Assembly (NCBI RefSeq): GCF_020283565.1 | Contig: NC_060061.1 | Location: 34,323,362-34,387,361, forward strand | DNA from: Trifolium pratense | Lineage: Eukaryota; Streptophyta; Magnoliopsida; Fabales; Fabaceae | Length of the DNA stretch: 64,000 nt | Direction: 5' to 3' | Shown: positions 48,130 through 59,826 of the stretch, one piece after another | How positions within the stretch are numbered: the stretch's first letter is position 1 | Layout: each line of letters starts with the position of its first letter | Translations under genes and position numbers: made by a program | The notes under the pieces: generated by a model | Told to the model about the DNA's origin: nothing | Database searches by the model: none | Seen by the model: the letters and a program-made list of their open reading frames with translations, nothing else

Positions 48130-49346
48130 ACAATTTTAAAAGAGCAAATAATCTCATAAAAATGGAATCAAAGAATGAAATTAAAAAGAAATAATATATC
48201 GCACATTTACTTTATGATATAATAGCCTTAAAGAACGCAACACTAAAATTTATTCTCTCTCTTCTCAAAGAACGAAATTTATAATATAATAGCCTTAAAA
48301 AATGAAATTATTTAAAATTGAAACAATTTTTAAATTTTGTGTGTTAAAAACGCAACACTAATTTCGCGTGTTAATTATATATGCAGCTGGCAATCTTCCT
48401 TTCATAAAAAAAAAAAATAGAAACAATTGCTTTGGTACAAAAATTATTATTAGAGTAAATTTATGATTTACATAAAAAATAAAATAATGACTATATATAT
48501 AATTTCTTGCTATATACAGCACTTCAGAAACAATTCCTTATATAGGTATTGATGGCAATTATTATTATTATTATCATTATTATTATTTACGGTCAATAAT
48601 AATAATAATGGCAATATAATAATAATTACTACATAATGACATGCGTTTTTAAAACATTGAGAAATAATGCAACAAAAAAAAAAACGAAAAATCGTATATT
48701 CCCTCTGTCCCAAATTATAAGGGAAAATTGGTCGAAGAAAGTTGATGTGTATACAATTAAATTAATTATTTGATTAAAAGAGCAAATAACAATTTTAAAA
48801 GAGCAAATAATCTCATAAAAATAGAATCAATTGAATGCTAATAATTTATTGAAAAAAATAATAAATCAATAACCTCAACAAATAAAGATTAAATGTTACC
48901 GTAAAAAAAATAACATTTAGTGAACTATAGTGTTATTTTAATAAAAAGCATTAATTTTTTAATAAATGATTTAAATATTTGATAATAATTTGTGTAGTTT
49001 GAAAAAATTATAAAATTATAAAAAATTCTAATATGCGAAATTTATAATATAATAGCCTTCAATTTTTTTTTTTGACGAAAAAAAAAATTGAAATTGAAAC
49101 AATTTGTAAATTTTGTGTGTTAAAAACGCAACACTAATTTCGCGTGTTAATTAATAATTTATTATATGCAGCTGGCAATCTTCCTTTCATAAAAAAAAAT
49201 AGAAACAATTGTTTTGGTACAAAAATTATTATTAGAGTAAATTTATGATTTACGTCAACAAAAATAATGACTATATAATTTCTTGCTATATACAGCACTT
49301 CAGAAATAATTCCTTATATAGGTATTGATGGCAATTATTATTATCA
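48130..49346 (+). repeat. Tandem segmental duplication of about 0.7 kb units
   Basis: AACAATTTTAAAAGAGCAAA (about 48130) recurs at about 48789. ATAATATAATAGCCTT (about 48277), then TAAAAACGCAACACTAATTT, CAGCTGGCAATCTTCC and ACAGCACTTCAGAAA up to TATTGATGGCAATTATTATT (about 48566) recur in order at about 49042-49346. The copies differ by small insertions. No open frame is kept in either copy. Confidence 0.85.
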
Positions 49347-49369
49347 ACATTAAATGTGAGGAATGAGGT

Positions 49370-49418
49370 TGAATGAGGAGAGGAGAGAGAAAGGGAAATA
49401 AGTCTGGCTTATTACATA
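49370..49418 (-). repeat. Helitron 5'-like motif abutting a Helitron 3' end
   Basis: On the minus strand ATGTAATAAGCCAGACTTAT followed by a CTCTCTCC-rich stretch resembles ATGTAAAAAGCCAGACATAT plus CTCTCC at about 56105-56155. It begins directly after the CTAGT end at 49419, as if two related elements stood head to tail. Confidence 0.5.
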
Positions 49419-50225
49419 CTAGTATCCAGACCCGTGCCAAGCACGGGTAAAAATGCGTTTGTAGATTTATTGACTTATAAGTAATATATTTTAATATATT
49501 TTACTTTAAACTGAAAAATTAAAATTTTAATTGTTGATGAAAGATAATTAATGACAACAATATAAATATTTACGATCTTATATAATTTAATAATTAAAAT
49601 GACACTGATAAAAACTAACTGTAAAATTTAGTTAAATAAAAAATTAGCTTAAATAAAGTTTAAAGTCAATTGGTAAAAAATAAACGTCTCAAGAATTAGC
49701 ATAAATTAAATTTAAAAAATCATTTTACTTCAGTTACTAATATTTGGGTTGGATTTCTATCGAGACATCTTGTTGCTAATATTAAATCATCAAAGTATAT
49801 TTAAATATACTAAAGTCAATAAATATGTATCGTAGTTGTTGTTTATATTATTCTCCACTAAAAGAAATATAAAGTTGATGGAAATTAATTTCTCTATGGG
49901 ATATATAAAAGATGTTTTGAGATTTCCCGTAAAAATATATGTTTCCGTAGAAATTACAATAAAAAATAGTCTTCATATTGATGTATATGTTGAAATATAG
50001 GCCACGTAGAAATTTTTAAAAAATAGACTTTCATATTAATATATGAATAGAAATATAAACCACAGTATAAATTAGAAAATTAAAATAGATCCCCGTATAA
50101 TATATTAGAAGAAATATGATAATCTTTATCTCTCGTCATCTCTCAAATTATTTTGAGGTTTCGTCAAAAGGCTTTGAGGTGGATATGAAATATAAAAAAA
50201 AAAAAAAAAAGGTTGGTGTATCAAT

Positions 50226-50822
50226 TAGGGATGGCAATGGGTAGGGTATGGGTAGGGTACTATAGTACCCATTCCCATACCCACAGTTTGAGAAATACTC
50301 GTACCCATCCTCATACCCGCGTGGGTAACAATCTTTGTACCCGTCCTCATACCCTATGGGTACCTAAGTACCCATACCCGTACCCGTTACCCGCATTTTT
50401 ACTAAAAATAAATTTATCAATTATAAAATATCATATCGTTTTAATATAATTAATTTTTTTTTTAAAGATTTTAATGTTGACTCATGAAAATTATAAACAA
50501 AAATTTGTTCAAGTTCATTTCTTTGTTCACATATTCACATTGTGTTTGTATTATGTTATAAATAAACATTTTTATTAAAAATGTGTAATAGTTTAATAGT
50601 GTTTAATTTTTTAAAATTGATATACATATGTTATTATATAATAATATACATAAAATAAATAAATATATATTATGTGGGTATGGAGCGGGGTGGGTAATAA
50701 GGTACCCGTACCCGTTAATTTTTGCGGGTAATTACCCATACCCAAAATGCGAGTTTTTACCCTACTTATTATGGGTATTTTTTGCGGGTGCCCACTGGGT
50801 ATGCGTCAAATTGTCATCCCTA
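50226..50822. mobile_element. hAT-like non-autonomous element rich in GGGTA/TACCC
   Basis: The ends TAGGGATGGCAAT and ATTGTCATCCCTA are inverted repeats with one mismatch. The flanks GTATCAAT (50218-50225) and ATATCAAT (50823-50830) agree at seven of eight positions. The interior is rich in GGGTATGGGTAGGGTAC and GTACCCATACCCGTACCC-like repeats on both strands, so it can fold strongly. The open frames at 50213-50449 and 50628-50840 are translations of these repeats. Confidence 0.78.
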
Positions 50823-51424
50823 ATATCAATATATGGGTAGAAATATAGACTACAATATAAATAACAAAAAAAAAATGATTCCCGTATTAATATTTAAACA
50901 TAAATATAGGTTCCCGTTGATTTTTAAAAAAATAAATAGTCTCCCTATTAATATATGACTTAAAATATAGATTCCGTAAAAATTATAAAATAAATAGATC
51001 TCTGTAATATATGAGTAAAAATATAGAACTAAGTAAAAATTATAAAAACAAATCATTTGTATTAATGCATAATTAAAAATATATATTCCCGTAGAAATTA
51101 CAATAAAAAATATATTGTTGTATATGTTGAAATATAGGCCACGTATAAATTTTGAAAAAATAGATTTTCATATTAATATATGAGTAGAAATATAAATCAC
51201 ATGATAAATTACAAAATTAAAATGGATCCCCATATTAATATATTAGAAGAAATATGATAATATGTGCCCAAAAAAAAAAAAGAAGAAATATGATAATTTT
51301 TACCTCTAGTCATCTCTCAACTTGATGAACAAATCTGGAAAATAAAAGCAATCATTGTGAAATAAATTCTTAATCAAAGACAATATTTATAGCTGGAAAG
51401 ATAGGAAAGTCAATATTTTTGGCT

Positions 51425-51590
51425 CTGCCTATGAAGCACAGACACCGGACACGACACGGACACTGATACGTCGACACCGATAAAAATTTGGAAAAATGAC
51501 ATAATTTAGTGTAATCATAAGTGTCGGTGTCGGACACGGACACGCCTAATCTAAGGAGTGTTGGTGTCCGTTATAATAACTTTTAGCTAA
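51425..51590. repeat. Inverted repeat rich in GACACCGGACACG / GTGTCGGTGTC
   Basis: GACACCGGACACGACACGGA at about 51440 is answered by TGTCGGTGTCGGACACGGAC near 51520, giving a local inverted repeat within G/C-richer DNA. I recall similar GGACACGGACAC sequences as dispersed plant repeats, but no borders can be set. Confidence 0.45.
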
Positions 51591-51959
51591 TTAGAATAAT
51601 TTTTATAACAATGGACCCAAAAAAAAAATATATATAACAACTTGTATTATAGTTATAAATTGTGTATAAGGTAATTATAGTATTTTAATAATAAAAAGGA
51701 TATTTGTGTCAAAAATCTGAGTCAAGAACTGTATTTTTACATTAACATCGAGAATTTTCTTTCTCCAATTTTACTTAAAGATTAATAGCTTGTTTAAGCA
51801 ACAATTTGAAGGCATTGAAATTCATTTTTGTCTACCTCCTGTAAACTCATCAACGCTAATTTTAATAGCTTCTTTGGGCAAGTTTTGAATAATTTTAGTA
51901 TACTAATAGCCAATTCCAGCCATGATTTTGTGTATGACAGCTGAAAAAAGATAATAATT

Positions 51960-52641
51960 TTTTTTGAATAGCAAAGATAATAATTTTTTTTGAATAGCAA
52001 AAGATTTATTAATCAACAGTCAAGACACAAGAAGTGCCAAGAGAGGGCAAACAAAATAAAAATAAACTAAGAAAGGGAGGATTTTCACTCTAAAACAGAG
52101 GCAAAAACGCCTCCCCCCACCAACCAGACAGCCAATATCAAAACACTATGTCTAAAAAACTATCAACAATAAATGTCGGGCTCTAGATTCCATTCATAAA
52201 AAAGACACGGAGAAATCTTTAATTTCTCCAAACTCCATTTCCATGAAGTCACTTTCACCTCCTCTATAATAACTAAAGGCTCCATAACAATATTATTAAA
52301 AACCTTATTGTTTCTTGCTTTCCAAATCACCCAAAGCACCGAATGCCACACAAATCTAAAACCTTTTCTTGACTTTTTAGATAAGGCTGCTTCTCCAAAA
52401 CAATAAAAAAGATAGAAAAGATTTGGCGGCATCACAATCAACACCCCTAACCACTTGAAGATTGCATATACCAAACAACATGAGCCACTTTACAATGCAT
52501 TAATAAATGTCTCGAAGTTTCCAGCGAATCATCACACCACACACAATTACCACCCATATCATGATTAATGATACCTCTCAACAAAAGATTTTCCTTCGTC
52601 GGGACTCGATCATAAAGAAGTTGCCAAGAGAAAGCTAGCAC
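51960..52641 (-). mobile_element. 5'-truncated LINE insertion with perfect 16-bp TSD
   Basis: AAAAAAGATAATAATT stands at 51944-51959 and again at 52642-52657. The T-rich left end on the + strand is the poly-A end of a minus-strand insertion. Between them lies the C-terminal part of a LINE ORF2 (next entry). The long exact duplication is a hallmark of target-primed reverse transcription and points to a fairly recent event. A small extra repeat of TTTTGAATAGCAAA with GATAATAATTTTTT lies at 51962-52003 in the tail. Confidence 0.88.
52160..52641 (-). pseudogene. LINE ORF2 zf-RVT remnant
   Basis: On the minus strand from 52641: AFSWQLLYDRVPTKENLLLR, then CVWCDDSLETSRHLLMHC, then VAHVVWY, the zinc-binding zf-RVT region that follows reverse transcriptase in plant LINEs (C..C...E...HL...C). 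After a frameshift near 52460 the next frame continues WLGVLIVMPPNLFYLF, then RFVWHSVLWVIWKARNNKVF and WNLEPDIYC, also typical. Reverse transcriptase and endonuclease are absent by 5' truncation. Confidence 0.8.
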
Positions 52642-53644
52642 AAAAAAGATAATAATTGTACATAAAAGTTGCGAAATTTGGAGATGGTAAGTTAAAATGC
52701 AACTTTTAATCTTAACCACGTAAAAACATATAAACCAAAGAAATATTTTGTGCCCCCGTCACGAAAAATAATTTTTTTTAAGCCATAAATAAAAAAATTA
52801 TATGATAATTGAGAAATATATTGAATACAAATACTTAATGGAAAAAACACTACTAACAATGTGCCAAAGAAAAAAAACACTATCTTAACAAAAAAAAAAG
52901 AATGACTTAACAAAATAGTTTGCATTCTACTTCTTATACACTAAATCTATTTCTTATACACTAAATCTAAACATCTCATTATCTCAAAGCCTTTTGTAAT
53001 GCTTCATAACGTGGCTCTTCTTTGTATGAGTTGCCATTTTTACTTACTTCGTCCCTCGATCTGAAATAAAACGCAATAGAATATATAAAAATCAAAACTT
53101 CACATAATTTGATAAAAGAAAATAAATATAAAGACAATAAAGATATATTTGAAAAATCATATATACGAAAGCTATGAGTCTATTTGGTATGATGGAAAAA
53201 AAGTAGGAAAAAAAAAATTACACAAATCAATAAATGAATTTGGACTAAAAATACATGTTCATAAAAACGCATCATGCTAAGCAAACAGAATATAAAATCT
53301 ATCCAAGCACATCACAGTAACACCAGGAAGGGATCAAAAAGAAAGTAGCAGCAAGACAGGTTACTAAGAAATCACAGCTTCAACTGCACTTGCATAAAAG
53401 GTCGACAATATTTCACCTGAAACCAAGAAATTAAACATTGAACTTAGTAAAAAAAAAAAATTAAAAAGAACTTAGTACAATATCACTTGTGATCTTTGAT
53501 TCATTATTACTCAAAAATCCTTTCAAACACTTATCAGAATAGCAAAGCACCAAAGAGAAAGAAAAAAAAAATACAGGTTTAAAGAAGAATTTCGAGAATA
53601 CTAACCGTGATGTTAGACTCAAAAATACTATTTATAGACAAAGA

Positions 53645-53815
53645 TGTATCTCAAAATAATTATCCCCTTAAATTATTATAACCAAAAAAAATTGACCATT
53701 AATATTCATCCATTAGCTTATAAAAAAAAATTCAATTTGGTAATCAAAATAATTATCCCCTTAAATTATAACCAAAATAAAAAATCGACCTTTAATATTC
53801 ATTCATTTTTACATT
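53645..53815 (+). repeat. Tandem duplication of about 90 bp
   Basis: TCAAAATAATTATCCCCTTA followed by AAAAAATTGACCATTAATATTCAT-like sequence occurs at about 53652 and about 53744. The frame at 53644-53886 is a translation of this repeat. Confidence 0.8.
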
Positions 53816-54051
53816 TCAATTTGAAATTGGAATGGGAATTAGATTATGACAACATGGTTATTATATTAGGAAAACGCGTTTATTAAATTAGGAAAATAAC
53901 TTAGTAAGGTTGTTTTGATTGTGATGAATAGAAACTTGGTGTAGACAGTCTATTTATAGATGCAGTATATTTTAATTATTTTTTTATTTTGTTACATGTA
54001 GTACATTGTTAGGCAATATTGACAATAATTCACATGTTATTAATGCAATTA

Positions 54052-54290
54052 GATGCAGTACATTGTACTGTACACAGTCAACCATCATATAGTAATCTAA
54101 TTCTTTAATTTTGTTTACTGTAGTATCGAACAAAATTTAAGGCAATAATCATATTTGATCAACAATTTAGATGCAGTACATTGTACATAGTCAACAATCA
54201 TATAGTAATCCAATTCTTTAATTTTCTTTACAGTAGTATTGACAATATTTAAGGCAATAATCATATAATCATATTTGATCAGCAATTTCT
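54052..54290 (+). repeat. Tandem duplication of about 118 bp
   Basis: GATGCAGTACATTGTAC, then CATATAGTAATC(T/C)AATTC and AAGGCAATAATCATATTTGA, occurs at about 54052 and about 54170. A diverged piece of the same sequence lies at about 55420-55510. Confidence 0.85.
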
Positions 54291-54341
54291 AAATATATTC
54301 CAAATATATGCGTGTGATATTTCTCTATTCATAATTGCGAA

Positions 54342-54469
<128 letters not shown>

Positions 54470-55315
54470 GATGATTAATAATAGTAATTTCTATTCATCA
54501 CATTTTAGTAATTTACGGTTACAAATTATTTGTAATTCAATTAATTTCTATTCACGGTAATTTCTATTCATCACATTTTAATTTCTATACTAAAGTCAAT
54601 TTGACATTTTTAATTATTACAAAAATCATTAATTTCTTTTCTTTAATTCCGTTAATTGTAGTCGACCAATATAATAATGTCATTACGTTTTTTTTGTTCA
54701 TAAAGATGCCAGTACGTTTTAATGCCATAAAACAATGAGAAATACAGGTCATTTAATGGTGTATTAATTCAAAAAAAATAAATATAGTGAGGAATAAATG
54801 CAAAAAAAAAAATCAAAAAATTATTTAATTCATTTATTGCTAAAACAATACGAAAGAAGAATGAACGTGGGAATGCCACGTGTACATATTGCTTTGAAAA
54901 AAAGCTCTCAAGACTGGAAAGGAGAATCACAGACATTATGATTTGTGCCACTAAAAGATAACTTATTTTAAACAATTAGAAACAAATAAAACCGGTACAA
55001 AATCAATATATAATTTAATATCAGTAAATGTATATCACCGTTCACACTTCAGATTTAGCACGACTTAGTGAATTTTCGTGAGTCAAGCCTTCGCGTAATA
55101 TAGGGGATCTCGAAAGAAAAAAAACCTCCACAAATTTGGCAAATCTCTCACCTATTCAATTGAACATAATATTAAATAAAAATCAAATCAAAATGAAATG
55201 AAATGAAATCGAAAGAAAGCAGAGCAATCACAAATAACAAAGAATTTGTTGAATTTGTTGAATAAAACTTTATAGGAGACTCGCTATTTATAGATGTAAA
55301 ATAATAACATAAAAT

Positions 55316-55354
<39 letters not shown>

Positions 55355-55355
55355 G
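55316..55355. repeat. AAT trinucleotide microsatellite
   Basis: About 13 AAT units. The tyrosine run in the minus-strand frame at 55172-55414 is only the translation of this tract. Confidence 0.95.
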
Positions 55356-55734
55356 GACATAATAGTAGAACATAAATATAGAATGTTGCTTAATTTATAT
55401 TTGGTATAATCCAATTCATTAATATTGTTTAATTTTCTTTAATGCAGTTTTGACAGAATTGTAAATCAGTAATCATATTTGATTAACAATCATACTTGAT
55501 CAACAATTTCCAAATATATGCGTGTGTTATTTTTCAAATCATAATTGTGAAAATAATTTAGTTAACACATCTACTATTTGAGAGAAATAAAAAATAAATA
55601 CAAAATAAATTGCCTTTTACATTTATTTTTATCACAAATACAAAATGAAACGCGTTTTTTTTAAAGTAAAAAATAAAAACAAAATAAAACGCCTTTTTTT
55701 TATAACCATATTAAAAAAAAACCTTTTTATTTGA

Positions 55735-55998
55735 GTAAAAATAAATTTATATGTGATAAAAATATAATATTTAATATTTATAAAATCAAATATGAATGTA
55801 CATCATTATTTGAATAAAAATAAATGTATATGTGATAAAAGTATAATATTTTAAATTTATAAAATCGAATATGAATGTATAATATTTAAATGGATAAAAA
55901 TAAATTAATTTATAAAATCGAATATGAATGTTTAATATTTAAATGGATAAAAATAAATTAATTTATAAAATTGAATATGAATGTTTAATATTTAAACA
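55735..55998 (+). repeat. AT-rich tandem repeats, about 60-90 bp
   Basis: ATAAAATCGAATATGAATGT with GATAAAAATAAATTAATTTA recurs about four to five times between 55735 and 55998 with changing length. Confidence 0.8.
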
Positions 55999-56179
55999 GA
56001 TAAAAACAAATTATATTTTCACTAATTAAATATGAATTGTTTATAAAATATATTAATTTAGTTAATTTAATTATTAATTATTGTAATAATAGCATTTAAT
56101 ATCAAATGCATGAGAAGAGGAGAGAAAAAGACAAATATGTCTGGCTTTTTACATATTATAGATTATAGATTATAGATTT

Positions 56180-57224
56180 CCTGCCTAGGAGTGAGCATAA
56201 ATAACAAACTTTTTAGCCCTTTTCCCTCTCTCTTCTAATTATTGTCGTTTTCTGGGAAAACCAAAACTTGTTCAAAGTTCCCACTCGTAGTACGTACCAT
56301 TCTCATTGCTATTTCTGGTTTCTTTCTTATTTACAAGAATCCTCTGTTACTTTTTAGGGTTTCCTCTCACTCTGTTCGTTCACTTTCTCACCAACAATGC
56401 ATCCAACAAGGTATCGTCAACCACAACCTTACAAACACAATGTATAGTATACTATACTATTCATCAAATACATATATATTTCTTTCCTTTTTTCGTAACA
56501 TTGTTCTATTCTCCATTTTCATACCCTGTTTCATTGTTAATCTTTGTTCCCTTCAGTTCACTCAACTGTTAATTTGAAGGTATTGCCGTTGATTTTGTGA
56601 CTAAAGTTGATTTTGAGTTAATTGATTTTGCTAAGTTGAATTGATTTTTTGCTAAAGATACATTTAGGTAAAACTAAGTTCAACAATAAATCTTAGTCTA
56701 AAAATTAACTATAGGTTTAAATGCTCCTAATTCTAGTTTCAAGTTAGAATCAATTTTAAAGACAGAATCAATTATAGTTAGAGAGTAACCAAACATGTTA
56801 GAAGCATATAATTTGAAGTTGCGAATATGTGCATATTATGAAATTCAATGGAGGATGTGCTGCAAAAATAGGGGCATATTCTTATAATTGTCACACAAAA
56901 AGCAACATTAAATGTGTCAGTTACAGTAATTTTCAGTAAAGTTGTCATCTTTTTTTGTTTCTTTCAAAAAGATGATGCATGGATTTGGAAGAAGGTTACA
57001 AATATTCTAATGTTACAATAATTTTGACTTTAGAATGTTTGTATTTTTCCCAAATATCCTTTTGATATTTTTAAAGAGTTGTAGTAACTTGATACAGTAG
57101 AAATTTGCTGCAACTTGCAAGTGACACAGGCTTTCAATTATTTTCATGCTTGTGAGTTGTGAGTAATTAATCACATGTCTAACTGGTTCTTGTGTTTCTA
57201 TAACTATTTTAATGATCTTCACAG
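56180..57224 (+). promoter_or_regulatory. Leader exon and first intron of the PHD gene
   Basis: GCATAAATAAC near 56194 may be the TATA box. A CT-rich leader follows and ends at CAACAAG|GTATCG (56410/56411). An upstream ATG at 56398 in this exon would hit a stop just after splicing to 57225 (AGATGA), so it would act only as a tiny upstream frame. The intron ends CTTCACAG at 57224. The open frames at 56242-56577 overlap this leader and are not called. Confidence 0.5.
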
Positions 57225-59826
57225 ATGAATGTCTGTCTAACATGTGGTCATAGAGGAGATTCAAAGCTCCTCATATACTGTATCCAGTGTAAAGCTTGTG
57301 CTGAACATAGGTATGTTTGTCATTTGACTATTCGAATCATCAACGACATTGTGATTTATGTTGGGAAAATGAGTTCTGATTCTATGTAGCTGTAATTGGA
57401 TTTAGAATTTTTTTATAAGGTAAAACAAGATTATAGTAAAAAAATATATTAAAAATAGTTATATGAGAAATTTTAGTTTATAAGTATAGCATTACATCAA
57501 GCTTGAGCGCATGCTCGCGCACACACACCAATCTCGTTACTTGAGGACTTATAGAAAATGTCTGTCAGATTGTCACAATTGCAAATGCAGTTTCTCTGTA
57601 GTTATTTTTTCCCTTGAAGTTCTTTTTAAAATCGACCAGGAATATAAATTTGCTTGGCCCTTTGAAAAATGACTGGATCAGATGCTAAGAATATAATAGA
57701 TGATCACATATGATATGAGAGCTTCATTGGCTAATGCCTATTTTATTTAGATTTTCAAATTTGAGTAGTTATCTTAATTAACTGTATGAACTAAAATCTC
57801 TTGGCTCCAATTGAGTAACTACAAATGGGAATTACAGCTTGTGAACTGTTATGATCGAGGTAATTTTAGAAGAAAGTGAACATATAATGTGATCACCACT
57901 AATGAAGCTTATGGGACTGTTAAGCATAGATATCAACATATAGCCTCCATAATTTATTTTGTAAAGGAACCAAACACATTGAGATATATTGTAGCTTCAT
58001 AAACTACAACTGCATTTGTGGATTTAAAAGATCAGGTAGCAAATATTTCACTGAATTCCTAAGAGGCTCTCGAAGCAACTATATATGTGACAAACTTGGT
58101 GCATACAATGTACAGCACGCTTAGTATCTTAATATTAGTCAAGCTGTATGCTGATTCTAGAGCTTACTTTTTTCGCAATTAGAATTAACATTGCATCAAT
58201 TTATACATATATAATATATTGATGTGCGGTCTGATTAGGCTCACTATTCTGAAGTACTACTATATAGTTTTCAGCGGATAATTGGACTGTTCTCAAATTG
58301 GCCCGTGTGCCATGATAAAACTGTAGTCTAAGATGTTTTGTCTACCGTTTTTGTTGCCTGTTATTTGTAAAATATGCCTAATAAATAGCATATACATTTG
58401 CAGTTATTGTCTAGAGAAGATCCACCGGAATGAGGATGGGAAAGTAATCTGGAGATGCGAGGACTGTACTCCAAATATCCCAAAATGCAAACCTGAACCG
58501 TCAAGAAAAAGCGAACGCATAAGTTATGCAACTGAAGCTAAATATAAAAGGATGATAATGAAAAAGAAGAGTTGTGCATTTAGAAAACAAACACTTTTTA
58601 GATCAAATGAAGGAGAAAGTGTTGGATGCCTTGCTAAAAAAGAGACCGGGAAGGTATTGCGAACCCTTGAGAATGAAAATGTTCTTTGTAAGCAGCCTGA
58701 ATCACCCAAAGTCAATGAGACTGAGAAGGTATTGCCAACCCTTGAGAATGAAAATGTTCTTCGTAAGCATCCTGAATCACCCAAAGTCAATGAGACTGAG
58801 AAGGTATTGCCAACCCTTGAGAATGAAAATGTTCTTTGTAAGCAGCCTGAATCACCTAAAGTCAATGAGACTGACAAGGTATTGCCGACCCTTGAAAATG
58901 AAAATGTTCTTTTAAAGCAGCCTGACTCACCTAAAGTCAAAGATCCTTCGAATATATCATATGGCAAGCAAGCAATGGACTGTGAGATATATGCCGAGTC
59001 TGAAGTCTTAAGCACAATGCCTCAGTTCCTTCATTATCCAGAGTTTGACGAACATAGTCGTGCTCAGCCACTTAGGGATCCTATCTGGACGTGAGATCTT
59101 CAACTGTATTTTCTATGTTGTTGAGTTTTTTTACTTTGAATCTTTCTCTTTCTTAATTATTGATGCAAAGTTCTCAATAATATTGTTGAATTGCCTTTAG
59201 AGTGTTGTTTATGCAAGTCGTTCATTTTCGTTATACTCTTTGTTTTCTTTTATCATTTATAGGGGGCAATTTAGATTGAACAATGCAACACATTTTCATC
59301 TTGTTGCGTACATGTCAAGTAAAGCTTCTCCAAAATTCAAGTTGGCAGTAACAGAGCTCCCTAAAGTGTTTGATGTAGAGATGTTACCAAGACGGGTTAT
59401 TTGGCCTCAAAGTTTTGACGTCCATCCACCTAATAGTGATGATATTGCGCTCTATTTTGTTCCCCAATATGCAAGGTATGCTTCTTCAATGGATTATTTT
59501 TTGCATATTAATTGTTAATGTCGTGTTCTGGATTTCCCTTAATATTTTGGTGATTAGCGATGAGAGGAACTTTAATCGTGTGCTGAACGAAGCAATTGAA
59601 CAAGACAAGGCTCTCAAAGTCGTCAGTAACAACCTGAATATCTTCATTTTTTCTTCGCATTTATTGCCTCCGGATGATAGGCGTACGTTGTTAGAAAACT
59701 TATCCTTTTGCAGAAATTTTAGAATGATTTTGCTATGTCAAGGTGTTTGATTCAATATCTAATTTTTCAGGAATCTCCCAAAAATATTACTTGTGGAGTG
59801 TTTTCAAACCAAAGCCAAGAAAATAG
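57225..59826 (+). CDS. PHD-finger protein of the AIPP2/PAIPP2 type
   Basis: Five coding exons, 57225-57310, 58404-59090, 59263-59475, 59558-59682 and 59771-59826, join in frame to 388 aa with GT-AG introns. The PHD finger is complete at residues about 4-45: CLTCG, then IYCIQC, then CAEHSYC and WRCEDC, giving C4-H-C3 zinc ligands once exons one and two are spliced. Residues about 111-211 are four 25-aa repeats. The C-terminal region (about 258-388: WTGQFRL, then HLVAYMSSKASPKF, then LPRRVIWPQSFDVH, then IALYFVPQYARSDE, ending KYYLWSVFKPKPRK) is the conserved module of this family. Arabidopsis AIPP2 reads unmethylated H3K4 with BAH proteins to silence genes, from general knowledge. This protein is shorter than many relatives. 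The start ATG lies right at the exon border. Confidence 0.88.
58648..58950 (+). repeat. In-frame 75-bp tandem repeat, four copies
   Basis: AAGGTATTGC starts at 58651, 58726, 58801 and 58876, exactly 75 bp apart. Each unit codes KVLPTLENENVLCKQPESPK plus VNETE or close variants. Copies 1-3 are nearly identical; copy 4 is more diverged (LLKQPDSPKVKD). Its multiple-of-three length keeps the frame if copies are lost or gained. Confidence 0.97.

Noticed and set aside
50213..50840. Two open frames rich in H, T, P and Y
   Set aside because: Translations of GGGTA/TACCC repeats inside the hAT-like element.
58524..59015. 163-codon minus-strand frame with repeats
   Set aside because: It is the antisense shadow of the 75-bp repeats in the PHD gene, whose spliced frame and domains are on the + strand.
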